Source of the DNA: Bacteroidaceae bacterium | GTDB lineage: Bacteria; Bacteroidota; Bacteroidia; Bacteroidales; Bacteroidaceae | Reading direction: 5' to 3' | DNA: 43,427 nt | Assembly (NCBI GenBank): GCA_024401055.1 | Contig: JAKSLT010000014.1 | Coordinates: 1 to 43,427 of the forward strand | Shown here: positions 23,532 through 31,901 of the stretch, in pieces | Position numbering within the stretch: the first letter of the stretch is position 1 | Layout: the number at the start of each line of letters is the position of its first letter | Position numbers and translations under genes: made by a program | The notes under the pieces: model-generated | Told to the model about the DNA's origin: nothing | The model's input: the letters and a program-made list of their open reading frames with translations, nothing else | The model's database searches: none

Positions 23532-23619
23532 GTTTCTCCCTGTAAGGATTGGAGTTTCTTCCTGTAAGGACTGGAGTTTTTCCCTGTAAGGACTGGAGTT
23601 TCTCCCTATAAGGACTGGA
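23532..23619. repeat. four tandem 22-bp units
   Basis: Units 23532-23553, 23554-23575, 23576-23597 and 23598-23619 have the consensus GTTTCTCCCTGTAAGGACTG followed by GA, with one or two differences each. They lie between the DUF6078-like gene and the pyrB promoter. The period is not a multiple of three, so they are not coding heptads. Confidence 0.85.
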
Positions 23620-23743
23620 GTCCTAACAGGGGAGGACTGCGCGGGAATGGGAGCGCGGCCGAATTTCTTGGGCGCAAGAACGCCCCAAAACGGGAGATAA
23701 ATGAGCAGAAAGGGGGCTTATTGCCGTTTTAGGCGGGGGAAAG

Positions 23744-23775
23744 TTTGGCCGTGTCGCGGGAAAAGTGTAAATTTG
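23744..23775 (+). promoter_or_regulatory. promoter of pyrB
   Basis: TTTG (23744-23747), a 20-base spacer and TAAATTTG (23768-23775), 22 bases before the pyrB ATG. Confidence 0.75.
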
Positions 23776-23797
23776 CGGCGCTATTATGTAGAGCAAT

Positions 23798-24712
23798 ATG
23801 GAGCATCAGAATTTTATCACCGTAGCGGATATGACGCGCGAGGACATACTGGACTTCCTCGCCCGTGCCGCCGAGTTTGAGAAGCGCCCCAACCGGCACC
23901 TGCTGGATGAGCGCATCGTGGCCACCCTTTTCTTTGAGCCGAGCACCCGCACGCGCCTGTCCTTCGAGACGGCCGCCAACCGCCTCGGCGCAAAGGTCAT
24001 CGGCTTTGCCGACCCCAAGGTGAGCAGCGGCGTGAAGGGCGAGACGCTGAAGGACACCATTATGATGGTGAGCAACTACGCCGACATCATCGTGATGCGC
24101 CACTTCAAGGAAGGCGCTGCCGCCGAAGCCGCAAAGGTGAGTCCCGTGCCTATCGTCAACGCCGGCGACGGCAGTAACCAGCACCCCTCGCAGACAATGC
24201 TCGACCTCTACAGCATCTACAAGACGCAAGGCACGCTGGACAACCTCACCATACACCTCGTGGGCGACCTGAAATACGGCCGCACCGTGCACAGCATGCT
24301 GCAGGCCATGCGCCACTTCAACCCTACGTTCCACTTTGTCTCCCCCAAGGAACTCCGCATGCCGGAGGAGTGGAAGCAATACTGCCACGACAACAATATC
24401 CGCTACGTAGAGACGGAGGAATTCACGCCGGAGAGCATCGCCTCGGCAGACATATTATATATGACACGCGTGCAGCGCGAGCGCTTCACCGACCTCGACG
24501 AGTACGAGCGCGTGAAGGATACGTATATCCTGACGCGCAGCATGTTGAGCCAGGCTAAGGAGACGATGAAGGTGCTCCATCCGCTGCCCCGCGTGAACGA
24601 GATTGCCGAGGACGTGGACGACGACCCCCGCGCCTACTACTTCCAGCAGGCCCGCAACGGCCTCTTTGCCCGCGAGGTAATCCTGACGAAGGTGCTGGAT
24701 ATCCACCCCTAA
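23798..24712 (+). CDS. pyrB: aspartate carbamoyltransferase, catalytic subunit
   Basis: Forms N-carbamoyl-L-aspartate from carbamoyl phosphate and aspartate in pyrimidine synthesis. The 304 residues show the carbamoyl-phosphate site [13 protein letters not shown] (about 47-59), the Lys loop [26 protein letters not shown] (about 126-143), the aspartate-site TRVQRERF and LHPLPR. A normal catalytic chain. In the Bacteroidales I remember, pyrB is followed by the regulatory subunit pyrI; here the next gene is glyA, and no pyrI is present in the window. Confidence 0.97.
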   Translation: MEHQNFITVADMTREDILDFLARAAEFEKRPNRHLLDERIVATLFFEPSTRTRLSFETAANRLGAKVIGFADPKVSSGVKGETLKDTIMMVSNYADIIVMRHFKEGAAAEAAKVSPVPIVNAGDGSNQHPSQTMLDLYSIYKTQGTLDNLTIHLVGDLKYGRTVHSMLQAMRHFNPTFHFVSPKELRMPEEWKQYCHDNNIRYVETEEFTPESIASADILYMTRVQRERFTDLDEYERVKDTYILTRSMLSQAKETMKVLHPLPRVNEIAEDVDDDPRAYYFQQARNGLFAREVILTKVLDIHP

Positions 24713-24713
24713 C

Positions 24714-24812
24714 AGACCCTCCCCCGACCCCTCCCTAAAGGGCGGGGAGTGGATACTTACGAGCGATAAAACTATAAACTGTCAACTATCAACTATAAAC
24801 TATAAACTACTC
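24714..24812. repeat. REP-type palindrome and short AAACTAT repeats before glyA
   Basis: CCCCTCCCTAAAGGGCGGGG around 24728-24747, then degenerate direct repeats of AACTATAAACT (24765-24810). Confidence 0.6.
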
Positions 24813-24820
24813 CTAAAACC

Positions 24821-26095
24821 ATGGACAACCAACTCTTTGACCTCATTCACGAGGAACACGCCCGCCAGATGCGCGGCATCGAACTCATCGCCAGCGAAAA
24901 CTTCGTAAGCGACTCCGTAATGCAAGCCATGGGCTCCTGGCTCACCAACAAATACGCCGAGGGCTATCCCGGCAAGCGCTACTATGGCGGTTGCCAGGTG
25001 GTCGATAAAGTGGAGCAACTGGCCATCGACCGCGTATGCCAGCTCTTCGGTGCCGAATATGCCAACGTGCAGCCCCACTCCGGCGCACAGGCCAACGCCG
25101 CCGTATTCTTCGCCGTGCTGAAGCCCGGCGACACCTTCATGGGTATGAACCTCGACCACGGCGGCCACCTCTCCCACGGCAGCAAGGTGAACACCTCCGG
25201 CATACTCTACAACCCCATCGGCTACAACCTCGACAAGGAGACTGGCCGCGTAGATTACGACGAAATGGAGCGCCTCGCCCTGGAGCACAAGCCCAAGCTC
25301 ATCATTGGCGGCGGCTCTGCCTATAGCCGCGAGTGGGACTACAAGCGCATGCGTGAACTCGCCGATAAGGTAGGCGCCATCTTCATGGTGGATATGGCAC
25401 ACCCCGCAGGCCTCATCGCCGCCGGTTTGCTGGACAACCCCGTGAAGTACGCCCACATCGTGACCTCCACCACCCACAAGACCCTCCGCGGTCCGCGCGG
25501 CGGCATCATCCTTATGGGCAAGGACTTTGAGAATCCCTGGGGCCTCACCACGCCGAAGGGCCAGGTGAAGATGATGAGCCAGATACTGAACAGCGCCGTA
25601 TTCCCCGGCATCCAGGGCGGCCCGCTGGAGCACGTCATCGCTGCCAAGGCCGTGGCTTTTGGCGAGTGCCTCAAGCCCGAGTGGAAGGAGTACGCCGCAC
25701 AGGTACAGAAGAACGCTGCCAAACTGGCCGAGGAACTCGTGAAGCGCGGCTTCACCATCGTCAGCGGCGGCACCGACAACCACTCCATGCTCGTTGACCT
25801 CCGCTCCAAGTATCCCGAGCTCACCGGTAAGGTGGCCGAGAACGCCCTCGTCGCAGCCGACATCACCGTGAACAAGAACATGGTGCCCTTCGACACGCGC
25901 AGCGCCTTCCAGACCTCCGGTATCCGCCTCGGCACACCCGCCATCACCACCCGCGGCGCCAAGGAAGACCTTATGGTAGAGATTGCCGAGATGATCGAGA
26001 CCGTGCTCAACGCTCCCGAGGACGAGGCCGTCATCGCCGCCGTCCGTGCCCGCGTCAACAAGACGATGGAGAAGTATCCTCTCTTCGCCTGGTAA
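24821..26095 (+). CDS. glyA: serine hydroxymethyltransferase
   Basis: PLP enzyme converting serine plus tetrahydrofolate to glycine and 5,10-methylene-THF. The 424 residues show [11 protein letters not shown] near the start, [23 protein letters not shown], the Asp/His of [10 protein letters not shown], and the PLP Lys in [15 protein letters not shown] (about residue 220-234), followed by [18 protein letters not shown] and [15 protein letters not shown]. Complete. Separated from pyrB by a REP palindrome, so probably transcribed on its own. Confidence 0.98.
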   Translation: MDNQLFDLIHEEHARQMRGIELIASENFVSDSVMQAMGSWLTNKYAEGYPGKRYYGGCQVVDKVEQLAIDRVCQLFGAEYANVQPHSGAQANAAVFFAVLKPGDTFMGMNLDHGGHLSHGSKVNTSGILYNPIGYNLDKETGRVDYDEMERLALEHKPKLIIGGGSAYSREWDYKRMRELADKVGAIFMVDMAHPAGLIAAGLLDNPVKYAHIVTSTTHKTLRGPRGGIILMGKDFENPWGLTTPKGQVKMMSQILNSAVFPGIQGGPLEHVIAAKAVAFGECLKPEWKEYAAQVQKNAAKLAEELVKRGFTIVSGGTDNHSMLVDLRSKYPELTGKVAENALVAADITVNKNMVPFDTRSAFQTSGIRLGTPAITTRGAKEDLMVEIAEMIETVLNAPEDEAVIAAVRARVNKTMEKYPLFAW

Positions 26096-26100
26096 AGAAA

Positions 26101-26201
26101 GTATTCTTGCAGGCAGAAGATATTGCAGGCAGAAGAATACAATAAATCAGCGCATTTCGCGTTATAAACACAGAGACCCTCTCCGCCAGTGCGCGGAGAG
26201 G
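26101..26201. repeat. repeats and REP-like stem in the glyA-SLBB spacer
   Basis: GTATTCTT (26101-26108) recurs inverted at 26133-26140, enclosing two direct copies of TTGCAGGCAGAAGA (26107-26120 and 26123-26136). Then CCTCTCCGC (26178-26186) pairs with GCGGAGAGG (26193-26201), a REP-type stem flanked by GAGAC and GGC. Confidence 0.6.
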
Positions 26202-26263
26202 GGCACTCTGCGCTATAAAACCCGCCGGCACATGGCGGACACTCCAACAAGAAACTCCTGAAG

Positions 26264-28804
26264 ATGAAACTAAGAACACTCGTTGCAGCACTTATCCTCC
26301 TGCTGAGTGGCGTACCTGCCGCTCTGGCGCAGTCGTCAATGACCGACGCTCAGGTGATGGACTTTGCTATTAAGGAAAATGAGAAGGGCACCTCCCGCTC
26401 TGAAATCACGAAGAAACTCATTGAGAAAGGCGTGCCCCTTGACCAGCTTCGCCGCGTGCGTAGCAAGTATGAGAAGGAGCAGAACGGCCAAGTGCTCGGC
26501 GCAAAGAACATCAGCGGCACGGCAGAAAGCAGTCGCCTCCGCACCGGCAACGGTGAGGAGCGCGAGAACCCCGCCTTCCGCAACCGCAGCTCGCAGCAGC
26601 GCGACTCACGCAAGCTTACCGACAACCAGCGCCGCCGCATGGAAGAACAGCGCGACTACGACTACGGCGAGGAACTCTATGGCCTCGGCATGCGCGACTC
26701 TACCGACTACCTCGATGACTACTACTATGACCGTTATCGTGAGGAAGAGGATCCCACGCGCCAGGTGTTCGGCCGCAATATCTTCAAGAATAAGAACCTC
26801 ACCTTCGAGAGCGACATGAACCTCGCCACGCCTTCCGACTACCGCCTCGGCGCCGGCGACGTAGTCTTTGTCGATGTGTGGGGCAGCACAGCCCAAAGTT
26901 TCCAGTGCACCGTCTCTCCCGACGGTGACATCTCCCTCGACGGCTACGGCCTCGTCAGCGTGGGCGGCCTCTCCGTGGCCCAGGCCCAGCAGCGCCTGAA
27001 AAGCACCCTCGGCTCACGCTATCAAGGCAGCCAGATAAAACTCTCCCTCGGCCAGACCAAGACCATCTCCGTCAACGTCTTCGGTGAAGTGGAGAACCCC
27101 GGCACATACACGCTCAGCGCTTTTGCCAATGTCTTCAACGCCCTCTACATGGCCGGCGGCACCAACGACATCGGTACCCTGCGTAACATCAACGTAATCC
27201 GCGGCGGCAGCGTCGTAGCCCACGTGGACATCTACGACTTCATCCTCAACGGCTCCTCCGCCGGCAACGTGCGCTTGCAGAGCAACGACGTCATCTACGT
27301 AGGCCCCTACGACTGCCTCGTGCAGGTGCAGGGCAAGGTGAAGCGCCCCATGTTCTATGAGATGAAGAGCAACGAGAGCGTGGCCACCCTCATCAAGTAT
27401 GCCGGTGGCTTCACCGGCGATGCCCTCGAGGACAACGTCCGCCTCGTCCGCAAGAAGGGCGGCGCCCTCAGCGTCTATACCCTCGACGAATTTGAGCGCG
27501 GCACCTTCCAACTTGCCGATGCCGACTCGCTATATGTGGACAGCACGCTCCAGCGCTACACTAACATGGTAGAAATCAAGGGTGCCGTGCGCCGTCCCGG
27601 GCAGTACCAGATGGACGGCGGCGTCACCACCGTGCGCAGTCTCGTAGAGCGCGCCGGCGGTCTGCTGGAGGAGGCCTTCCCCGTCCACGCCGTCATGCAC
27701 CGCCGCAAGGAGAACCGTCAGTTGCAGGTGCTCTCCCTCGATGTCAAGGGTATCTTGGAACACGAGGTGGCCGACGTAGTGCTCTGCAACGAAGACGTGC
27801 TCTTCATCCCCACGCTGCAGGACTACAACGACGAGCTCACCCTCTCCATTGAGGGCGAAGTGCTCTATCCCGGCACCTACGACTATGCCGAAGGCACCAC
27901 CGTCGAAGACCTCATCCTTCAGGCCGGCGGCCTCACCGATGCAGCATCCACGGCCAAGGTGGACGTGAGCCGCCGCCTGCGCGACAGCAAGGCCACGGGC
28001 TCTACGAAAGAAACCGCCCAGACCTTCACCTTCTCCCTTCGCGAGGGCTTCATCGTTGGCGGCGAGCCCGGTTTCGTTCTCCAGCCCTACGACGAAGTAT
28101 TCGTGCGCCGTTCCCCCGGCTATGCCGAGCAGGGCCACGTCAAGGTCAGCGGCGAGATAGCCTTCGCCGGCGGCTACGCCCTCACCAAGAAAAACATGCG
28201 TCTCTCCGAGGTCGTGGAAATGGCCGGCGGCATCACCGAGAGCGGCTACGCCCACGGCGCCCGACTCATCCGCGCCCTCACCCCCGAGGAGAAAGAGCAG
28301 CAGGAAGTCATCGTCAAGGCCTTCATGAACAACTCCATGGCCGTCTCCTCCGACTCCAACGCCATTAAAAACAAGCTCGACATCTCCGACACCAAGAGCG
28401 TCGGCATCGAGCTGGACAAGGCTCTGGAGCATCCCGGCGACGACCGCTGGGACATCGTCCTGCAGGACGGCGACGAACTCTTCATCCCCGGTCAGCTCAA
28501 CACCGTCAGCATCACCGGCGAAGTGATGTACCCCAACACCGTGGCCTACAACAAGGACATGCGTGCCGCCGACTACATCGACCAGGCCGGAGGCTATTCC
28601 CTCAAGAGCAAGAAGAGCCGCGCCTTCGCCATCAACCCCAACGGCACCGTCAAGCGCCTCTCGCACTACAGCAGGATAGAGCCCGGAGCCACCATCATCA
28701 TCCCTGCCAAGAAGATGACGGAAAAGATGAACTCCTCGCAGATTCTCTCCATGACCATGTCGATGGCCTCAATGGGCGCCGTCATCGTCAGCGCGCTGAA
28801 GTAG
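26264..28804 (+). CDS. SLBB-domain polysaccharide export protein
   Basis: 846 residues with a signal peptide (cleavage near ALAQ|SS). Residues about 25-75 are a short helical region (MTDAQVMDFAIKENEKG), then a Tyr/Asp-rich segment (DYDYGEELYG.. DYLDDYYYDRY). A polysaccharide export domain lies at about 185-275 (DYRLGAGDVVFVDVWGSTAQ, SPDGDISLDGYGLVSVGGLS) with a run of SLBB repeats after it, each marked by G.V..PG.Y (FGEVENPGTYTLSAFA, IKGAVRRPGQYQMDGG, IEGEVLYPGTYDYAEG, VSGEIAFAGGYALTKK, ITGEVMYPNTVAYNKD). Ends with MTMSMASMGAVIVSALK. Probably an outer-membrane/periplasmic component for capsule or exopolysaccharide export, a second one besides the lipoprotein at 9819. A strong terminator follows. 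Confidence 0.9.
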   Translation: MKLRTLVAALILLLSGVPAALAQSSMTDAQVMDFAIKENEKGTSRSEITKKLIEKGVPLDQLRRVRSKYEKEQNGQVLGAKNISGTAESSRLRTGNGEERENPAFRNRSSQQRDSRKLTDNQRRRMEEQRDYDYGEELYGLGMRDSTDYLDDYYYDRYREEEDPTRQVFGRNIFKNKNLTFESDMNLATPSDYRLGAGDVVFVDVWGSTAQSFQCTVSPDGDISLDGYGLVSVGGLSVAQAQQRLKSTLGSRYQGSQIKLSLGQTKTISVNVFGEVENPGTYTLSAFANVFNALYMAGGTNDIGTLRNINVIRGGSVVAHVDIYDFILNGSSAGNVRLQSNDVIYVGPYDCLVQVQGKVKRPMFYEMKSNESVATLIKYAGGFTGDALEDNVRLVRKKGGALSVYTLDEFERGTFQLADADSLYVDSTLQRYTNMVEIKGAVRRPGQYQMDGGVTTVRSLVERAGGLLEEAFPVHAVMHRRKENRQLQVLSLDVKGILEHEVADVVLCNEDVLFIPTLQDYNDELTLSIEGEVLYPGTYDYAEGTTVEDLILQAGGLTDAASTAKVDVSRRLRDSKATGSTKETAQTFTFSLREGFIVGGEPGFVLQPYDEVFVRRSPGYAEQGHVKVSGEIAFAGGYALTKKNMRLSEVVEMAGGITESGYAHGARLIRALTPEEKEQQEVIVKAFMNNSMAVSSDSNAIKNKLDISDTKSVGIELDKALEHPGDDRWDIVLQDGDELFIPGQLNTVSITGEVMYPNTVAYNKDMRAADYIDQAGGYSLKSKKSRAFAINPNGTVKRLSHYSRIEPGATIIIPAKKMTEKMNSSQILSMTMSMASMGAVIVSALK

Positions 28805-28830
28805 AGGATGACAGTATTATTATAGGATAA

Positions 28831-28873
28831 GCAAATTAGCCTGCGGAACGCCGCAGACTAATTTGCTTTTTTT
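28831..28873 (+). terminator. rho-independent terminator of the SLBB gene
   Basis: GCAAATTAG..CTGCGG pairs with CCGCAG..CTAATTTGC (loop AACG) and seven Ts follow. A second small stem GCCCGG/CCGGGC lies at 28878-28892. Confidence 0.9.
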
Positions 28874-29004
28874 CAAGGCCCGGCTTCCGGGCATTCTTCC
28901 CGCTTTTTCCCAGCTCTAAATCTGGGTTGTTAACCCCCTTCGGGGTATCGCCGACACTTTTTACCGAACAGCAGTAGCTCTAAATATAGCCTAAGCTCAA
29001 GACT

Positions 29005-29922
29005 ATGAACAGCCTCAGCAAATATGTGTGGCTCGTAGAGACCATTCACCGCGCCGGGCGCATCTCTCTGGAGGATATTAACGACCGATGGCGGACAAGC
29101 CAGCTCAGCGACGGCGAGGAATTGCCCCGCCGCACCTTCTTCAAATGGCGCTGCGCCATAGAGAAGCTCTTCGACATCAATATCGTCAACGAGAAGGGCG
29201 GCAGCTATCGCTACTACATAGAGAACGCCGGCGAGATAGAGAAAAAAGGCGTCAAGTCGTGGCTCGTGGAAACCATAGGCACCAGCAACCTGCTGATGGA
29301 AAACATCAGCCTCCGGGAGCGTATCATCGTGGAAGACGCGCCGTCGGGCCGCGAGTTCCTTGCCGCCATCATCGGCGCGATGAAGGACAGCCGCGTCATC
29401 GCCTTCACCTATCACAATTATTGGCGCGCGGACTATCGCACGCACGAGTTGGAGCCGTATTTCGTGAAGATGTTCCGCCAGCGGTGGTATGTCGTGGGGC
29501 GCAGCCTGACGCACGATGCCGTGCGCGTATTCTGCCTCGACCGCATGTCGGAGCTCAAGGTTACGGAGCGCAAGTTCCACTATCCCGCAGACTTCAGCCC
29601 CGAGGCCTACTTCGCGGACAGCTTCGGCGTGATAGGGGGCAGCGATTCCGAGGTGCAGCCCGAACACATCCGCCTGAAAGTGGCCGCCGCACAAGCCAAC
29701 TACATACGCGACCTGCCGTTCAAGGAGGGCCACCAGACTGAGGTGGAGCGAACGGCGGAATACAGCATCTTCGACATCTATCTCCGCCCCACCTACGACG
29801 TAGTGCAGGAAATCCTGTGGAACGGCCCCGCAGTGGAGGTGCTCGCGCCCCAGCCACTGCGCAGAAGCGTAGCGGAGATGACAGAAAGAATGGAACAGAT
29901 ATACAAAAGCAACGAAAGATGA
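29005..29922 (+). CDS. WYL-domain transcriptional regulator
   Basis: 305 residues. N-terminal helix-turn-helix-like region (LVETIHRAGRISLEDINDRW, PRRTFFKWRCAIEKLFDINI, residues about 10-70), then a WYL domain around 128-200 (IAFTYHNYWRADYRTHELEPYFVKM, FRQRWYVVGRSL, VRVFCLDRM), which in this superfamily senses a ligand or nucleic-acid signal, and a C-terminal WCX-like part. It overlaps the next gene by four bases (ATGA), so the exonuclease is co-translated. WYL regulators often accompany defence or DNA-repair genes; here the only partner is the exonuclease. No transmembrane segment. Confidence 0.9.
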   Translation: MNSLSKYVWLVETIHRAGRISLEDINDRWRTSQLSDGEELPRRTFFKWRCAIEKLFDINIVNEKGGSYRYYIENAGEIEKKGVKSWLVETIGTSNLLMENISLRERIIVEDAPSGREFLAAIIGAMKDSRVIAFTYHNYWRADYRTHELEPYFVKMFRQRWYVVGRSLTHDAVRVFCLDRMSELKVTERKFHYPADFSPEAYFADSFGVIGGSDSEVQPEHIRLKVAAAQANYIRDLPFKEGHQTEVERTAEYSIFDIYLRPTYDVVQEILWNGPAVEVLAPQPLRRSVAEMTERMEQIYKSNER

Positions 29923-30407
29923 AAGACTTTGCCGCAATAGATTTTGAGACGGCCAACTACGAGCGCTCCTCAGTGTGCGCCGTGGGCGTCGTTGTCGTGC
30001 GCGACGGGGAGATAGTCGATACCTTCTACTCTCTCATCAAGCCCGAGCCCGAACTTTACACCGTATGGTGTACGCAGGTGCACGGCCTCACGCTGGAAGA
30101 CACCGTTGACGCCCCCGTCTTCCCCGACGTGTGGGCGCAGATAGCGCCCCGCATTGCCGGCCTCCCCCTCGTGGCCCACAACAAGGTCTTCGACGAGAGC
30201 TGCCTCAAGGCTGCCTTTCGCACCTACGGCATGGACTACCCCGACTACGAGTTCCACTGCACCCTCATCCGCTCCCGCCAGCTGTGGCCCGAGGGCCGCC
30301 ACAACCTCGACATCATCGCCGCCCGCTGCGGCTACTACCTCCAAAACCATCACCACGCCCTCGCCGACGCCGAGGCCTGCGCCGCAATAGCGTTGAAGAT
30401 TTTGTAG
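29919..30407 (+). CDS. DEDDh 3'-5' exonuclease, DnaQ/epsilon-like
   Basis: 162 residues; the start is the ATG at 29919, overlapping the WYL stop. Exo I AIDFETANYE gives the first Asp and Glu, Exo II is LPLVAHNKVFDESCL, and Exo III is HHALADAEACAA with the DEDDh His and Asp. HGLTLEDTVDAPVFPDVW is the usual intervening segment. A stand-alone proofreading-like nuclease of a type often seen outside the replicase. Its pairing with a WYL regulator suggests regulated DNA or RNA processing (inference). Confidence 0.92.
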   Translation: MKDFAAIDFETANYERSSVCAVGVVVVRDGEIVDTFYSLIKPEPELYTVWCTQVHGLTLEDTVDAPVFPDVWAQIAPRIAGLPLVAHNKVFDESCLKAAFRTYGMDYPDYEFHCTLIRSRQLWPEGRHNLDIIAARCGYYLQNHHHALADAEACAAIALKIL

Positions 30408-30514
30408 GCGTTTGTATATTATTCGTGCCCGCGTAAAAGAGTCGGCGATGCGGCTTTACAGGTAAAAGCCGTCGGCAGTGCCGAAGCTGTCGTTCTTAGT
30501 CGGCATTTAGTCAT

Positions 30515-30606
30515 CATGGCCACAGTAGTGACCGATATATGGCCACAGCTGTGGCTAAGTATGCGTCACAGCTGTGGCTAAGTATGCGTCACAGCTGTGG
30601 CCACGA
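30515..30606. repeat. four tandem 23-bp units with a CACAGCTGTG palindrome
   Basis: CACAG begins at 30521, 30544, 30567 and 30590, a constant step of 23 bases. The last three units carry CACAGCTGTGG, a perfect 10-bp palindrome, separated by CTAAGTATGCGT. The first unit is diverged (CACAGTAGTGACC). Downstream of the exonuclease gene; from 30408 to 30510 nothing else is seen. Confidence 0.85.
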
Positions 30607-30670
30607 CGACCCTGTCGGAGGAAGCATCGGGAGGAACGGGTGTAAAAATCTGGGAATCAGAACTGAAGGC

Positions 30671-30716
30671 AAAGAAAAAGCAAGGAGGCGAAGTCCAGTG
30701 ACTTCGCCTCCTTGCT
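30671..30716 (-). terminator. strong hairpin, probable terminator of the oxidoreductase gene
   Basis: A perfect 17-bp stem (30679-30695 with 30700-30716, loop CAGT) starting AGCAAGGAGGCGAAGTC. On the minus strand it is followed by TTTTTCTTT. The right arm plus flank (CGCCTCCTTGCTGTATGG) is repeated once more at 30748-30765. It lies 70 bases past the minus-strand stop. Confidence 0.75.
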
Positions 30717-30785
30717 GTATGGCGTTTTTGAGGTGCTGCGGGGGGGCGCCTCCTTGCTGTATGGAGGGGAATGTTTTTCGTGCGG

Positions 30786-31787
30786 CTAATCCAGTTGCTC
30801 GGCGCCGGTGAGGGCCACGAGGGATGACCATTCGGCGGCTTCCTCTACCTCTGCCGCAAAACGCTCACCCGTGGTGAGGCAGTGGATGATGCTGCGGTCC
30901 ATGGCATAGTTCATAGGGTTGCTTACGCCTCGGCTTTCGCCTTCCAGCCAAAGGAGGGCGGCAGGGCTCGTCATGTATTTGCGGGCAAGCGCAAGGGCTT
31001 CGTCGCCTATGAGGGGGGCGTCCATGCCGCGCAGGAGGAGAGTGGGGACGGGGTATTTCTGTGCGAAACCCTCTGTGCCGCAGATGGTTTGCATGCGGCT
31101 GTAGGGGCGTGGCGTGGAGACGTCGAGCTGGAGGAGCACGGAGCGCCCGCGCTTTGTGCGGAGGAGGGCCGTGTTGAGGCCGGTGGTGAGCATGCTGCTG
31201 AGACTCTTGACTGACGTGAAGCTGTCGCCGTCGAGGGCCAGGAGCTGGGCTATCGGGCCGTAGGCGTGGGTGGGATATGAGTTGCCGGCCATGGAGCGGA
31301 GGGCTTGAATCATCCAAGGTTTTGTGGCATCGTCGCCAAGGCCGATGGTGTGGATGTATGCGCCCTCGAGGTGGGTGAGCGTGCCGAAGAGGCCCTGACG
31401 CGCTATTTCGAGACAGGCGAGATGGAAGGCGTCAAAGCAACAATTTTCGGCCATGAGGCACCGCCGGCCTGTGCGCTGGCTCGCCTGGCGCAAGGCCTGG
31501 CACTCTTCCAGCGTCACGGCGGCGGGCACTTCCACCACGACGTCGTGGCCGCTCTCCATCTCGGCAATGGCGATGGAGGCGTGGGAGGCCCAGTCGGTGC
31601 AGATGTAGGCTGCGTCGTAGGGCTCGTTGCTTATGGTATAGGGACAGAGGTTGCGGGCGGCCTCAACGGAGGCGGGGCTGATGTCTTCCAACTGTGTGAA
31701 GACGGCCAACTCCTGAGGAATGTCCTGAAAGCGCTTGAGGGTGTTCAGACCGCGGTTGCCGAGTCCGATGAGCTTGAATCGTAACAT
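30786..31787 (-). CDS. Gfo/Idh/MocA-family oxidoreductase, GH109-like
   Basis: 333 residues. N-terminal NAD-binding Rossmann fold (FKLIGLGNRGLNTLKRF, Gly at 9, 11, 14), then TDWASHASIAIAEMESGHDVVVEVPAAVTLEECQAL, where other family members have EKP. C-terminal alpha/beta domain with ENCCFDAFHL and GNSYPTHAYGPIAQLLAL. The EVPA.VTLEEC, ENCC and YPTH..GPIAQ signatures resemble GH109 alpha-N-acetylgalactosaminidases, which cleave glycosides by an NAD-dependent oxidation cycle. It lacks the export signal many GH109 enzymes have, so the activity and location are uncertain. The leader carries an 18-bp repeat array. Confidence 0.8.
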   Translation of the reverse strand: MLRFKLIGLGNRGLNTLKRFQDIPQELAVFTQLEDISPASVEAARNLCPYTISNEPYDAAYICTDWASHASIAIAEMESGHDVVVEVPAAVTLEECQALRQASQRTGRRCLMAENCCFDAFHLACLEIARQGLFGTLTHLEGAYIHTIGLGDDATKPWMIQALRSMAGNSYPTHAYGPIAQLLALDGDSFTSVKSLSSMLTTGLNTALLRTKRGRSVLLQLDVSTPRPYSRMQTICGTEGFAQKYPVPTLLLRGMDAPLIGDEALALARKYMTSPAALLWLEGESRGVSNPMNYAMDRSIIHCLTTGERFAAEVEEAAEWSSLVALTGAEQLD

Positions 31788-31794
31788 GATGATG

Positions 31795-31860
31795 AACTTA
31801 ACCTTAACCTTGACTTTAACCTTAACCTTGACTTTGACCTTAACCTTGACTTTGACCTTG
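31795..31860. repeat. hexamer/18-bp tandem array in the leader of the oxidoreductase gene
   Basis: Eleven consecutive hexamers of the form (A)ACCTTA/ACCTTG/ACTTTG. At the 18-bp level ACCTTAACCTTGACTTTR occurs three times from 31801 to 31854. The array ends eight bases from the ATG at 31787 and is purine-rich on the transcribed strand, so unit-number changes would alter the leader directly upstream of the start. Confidence 0.85.
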
Positions 31861-31873
31861 GCTCTGGCAGAAA

Positions 31874-31900
31874 GCCCCCTTTAAGGGGGTTGGGGGTCTT
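31874..31900. repeat. REP-type palindrome past the lptB stop
   Basis: CCCCCTT-T-AAGGGGG (31875-31889), then TTGGGGGTCTT. It lies between lptB and the oxidoreductase gene. Confidence 0.6.
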
Positions 31901-31901
31901 G

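Noticed and set aside
23133-23567. 144-codon plus frame overlapping the DUF6078-like gene
   Set aside because: Different frame of a supported gene, Arg/His-rich, running into the 22-bp repeats.
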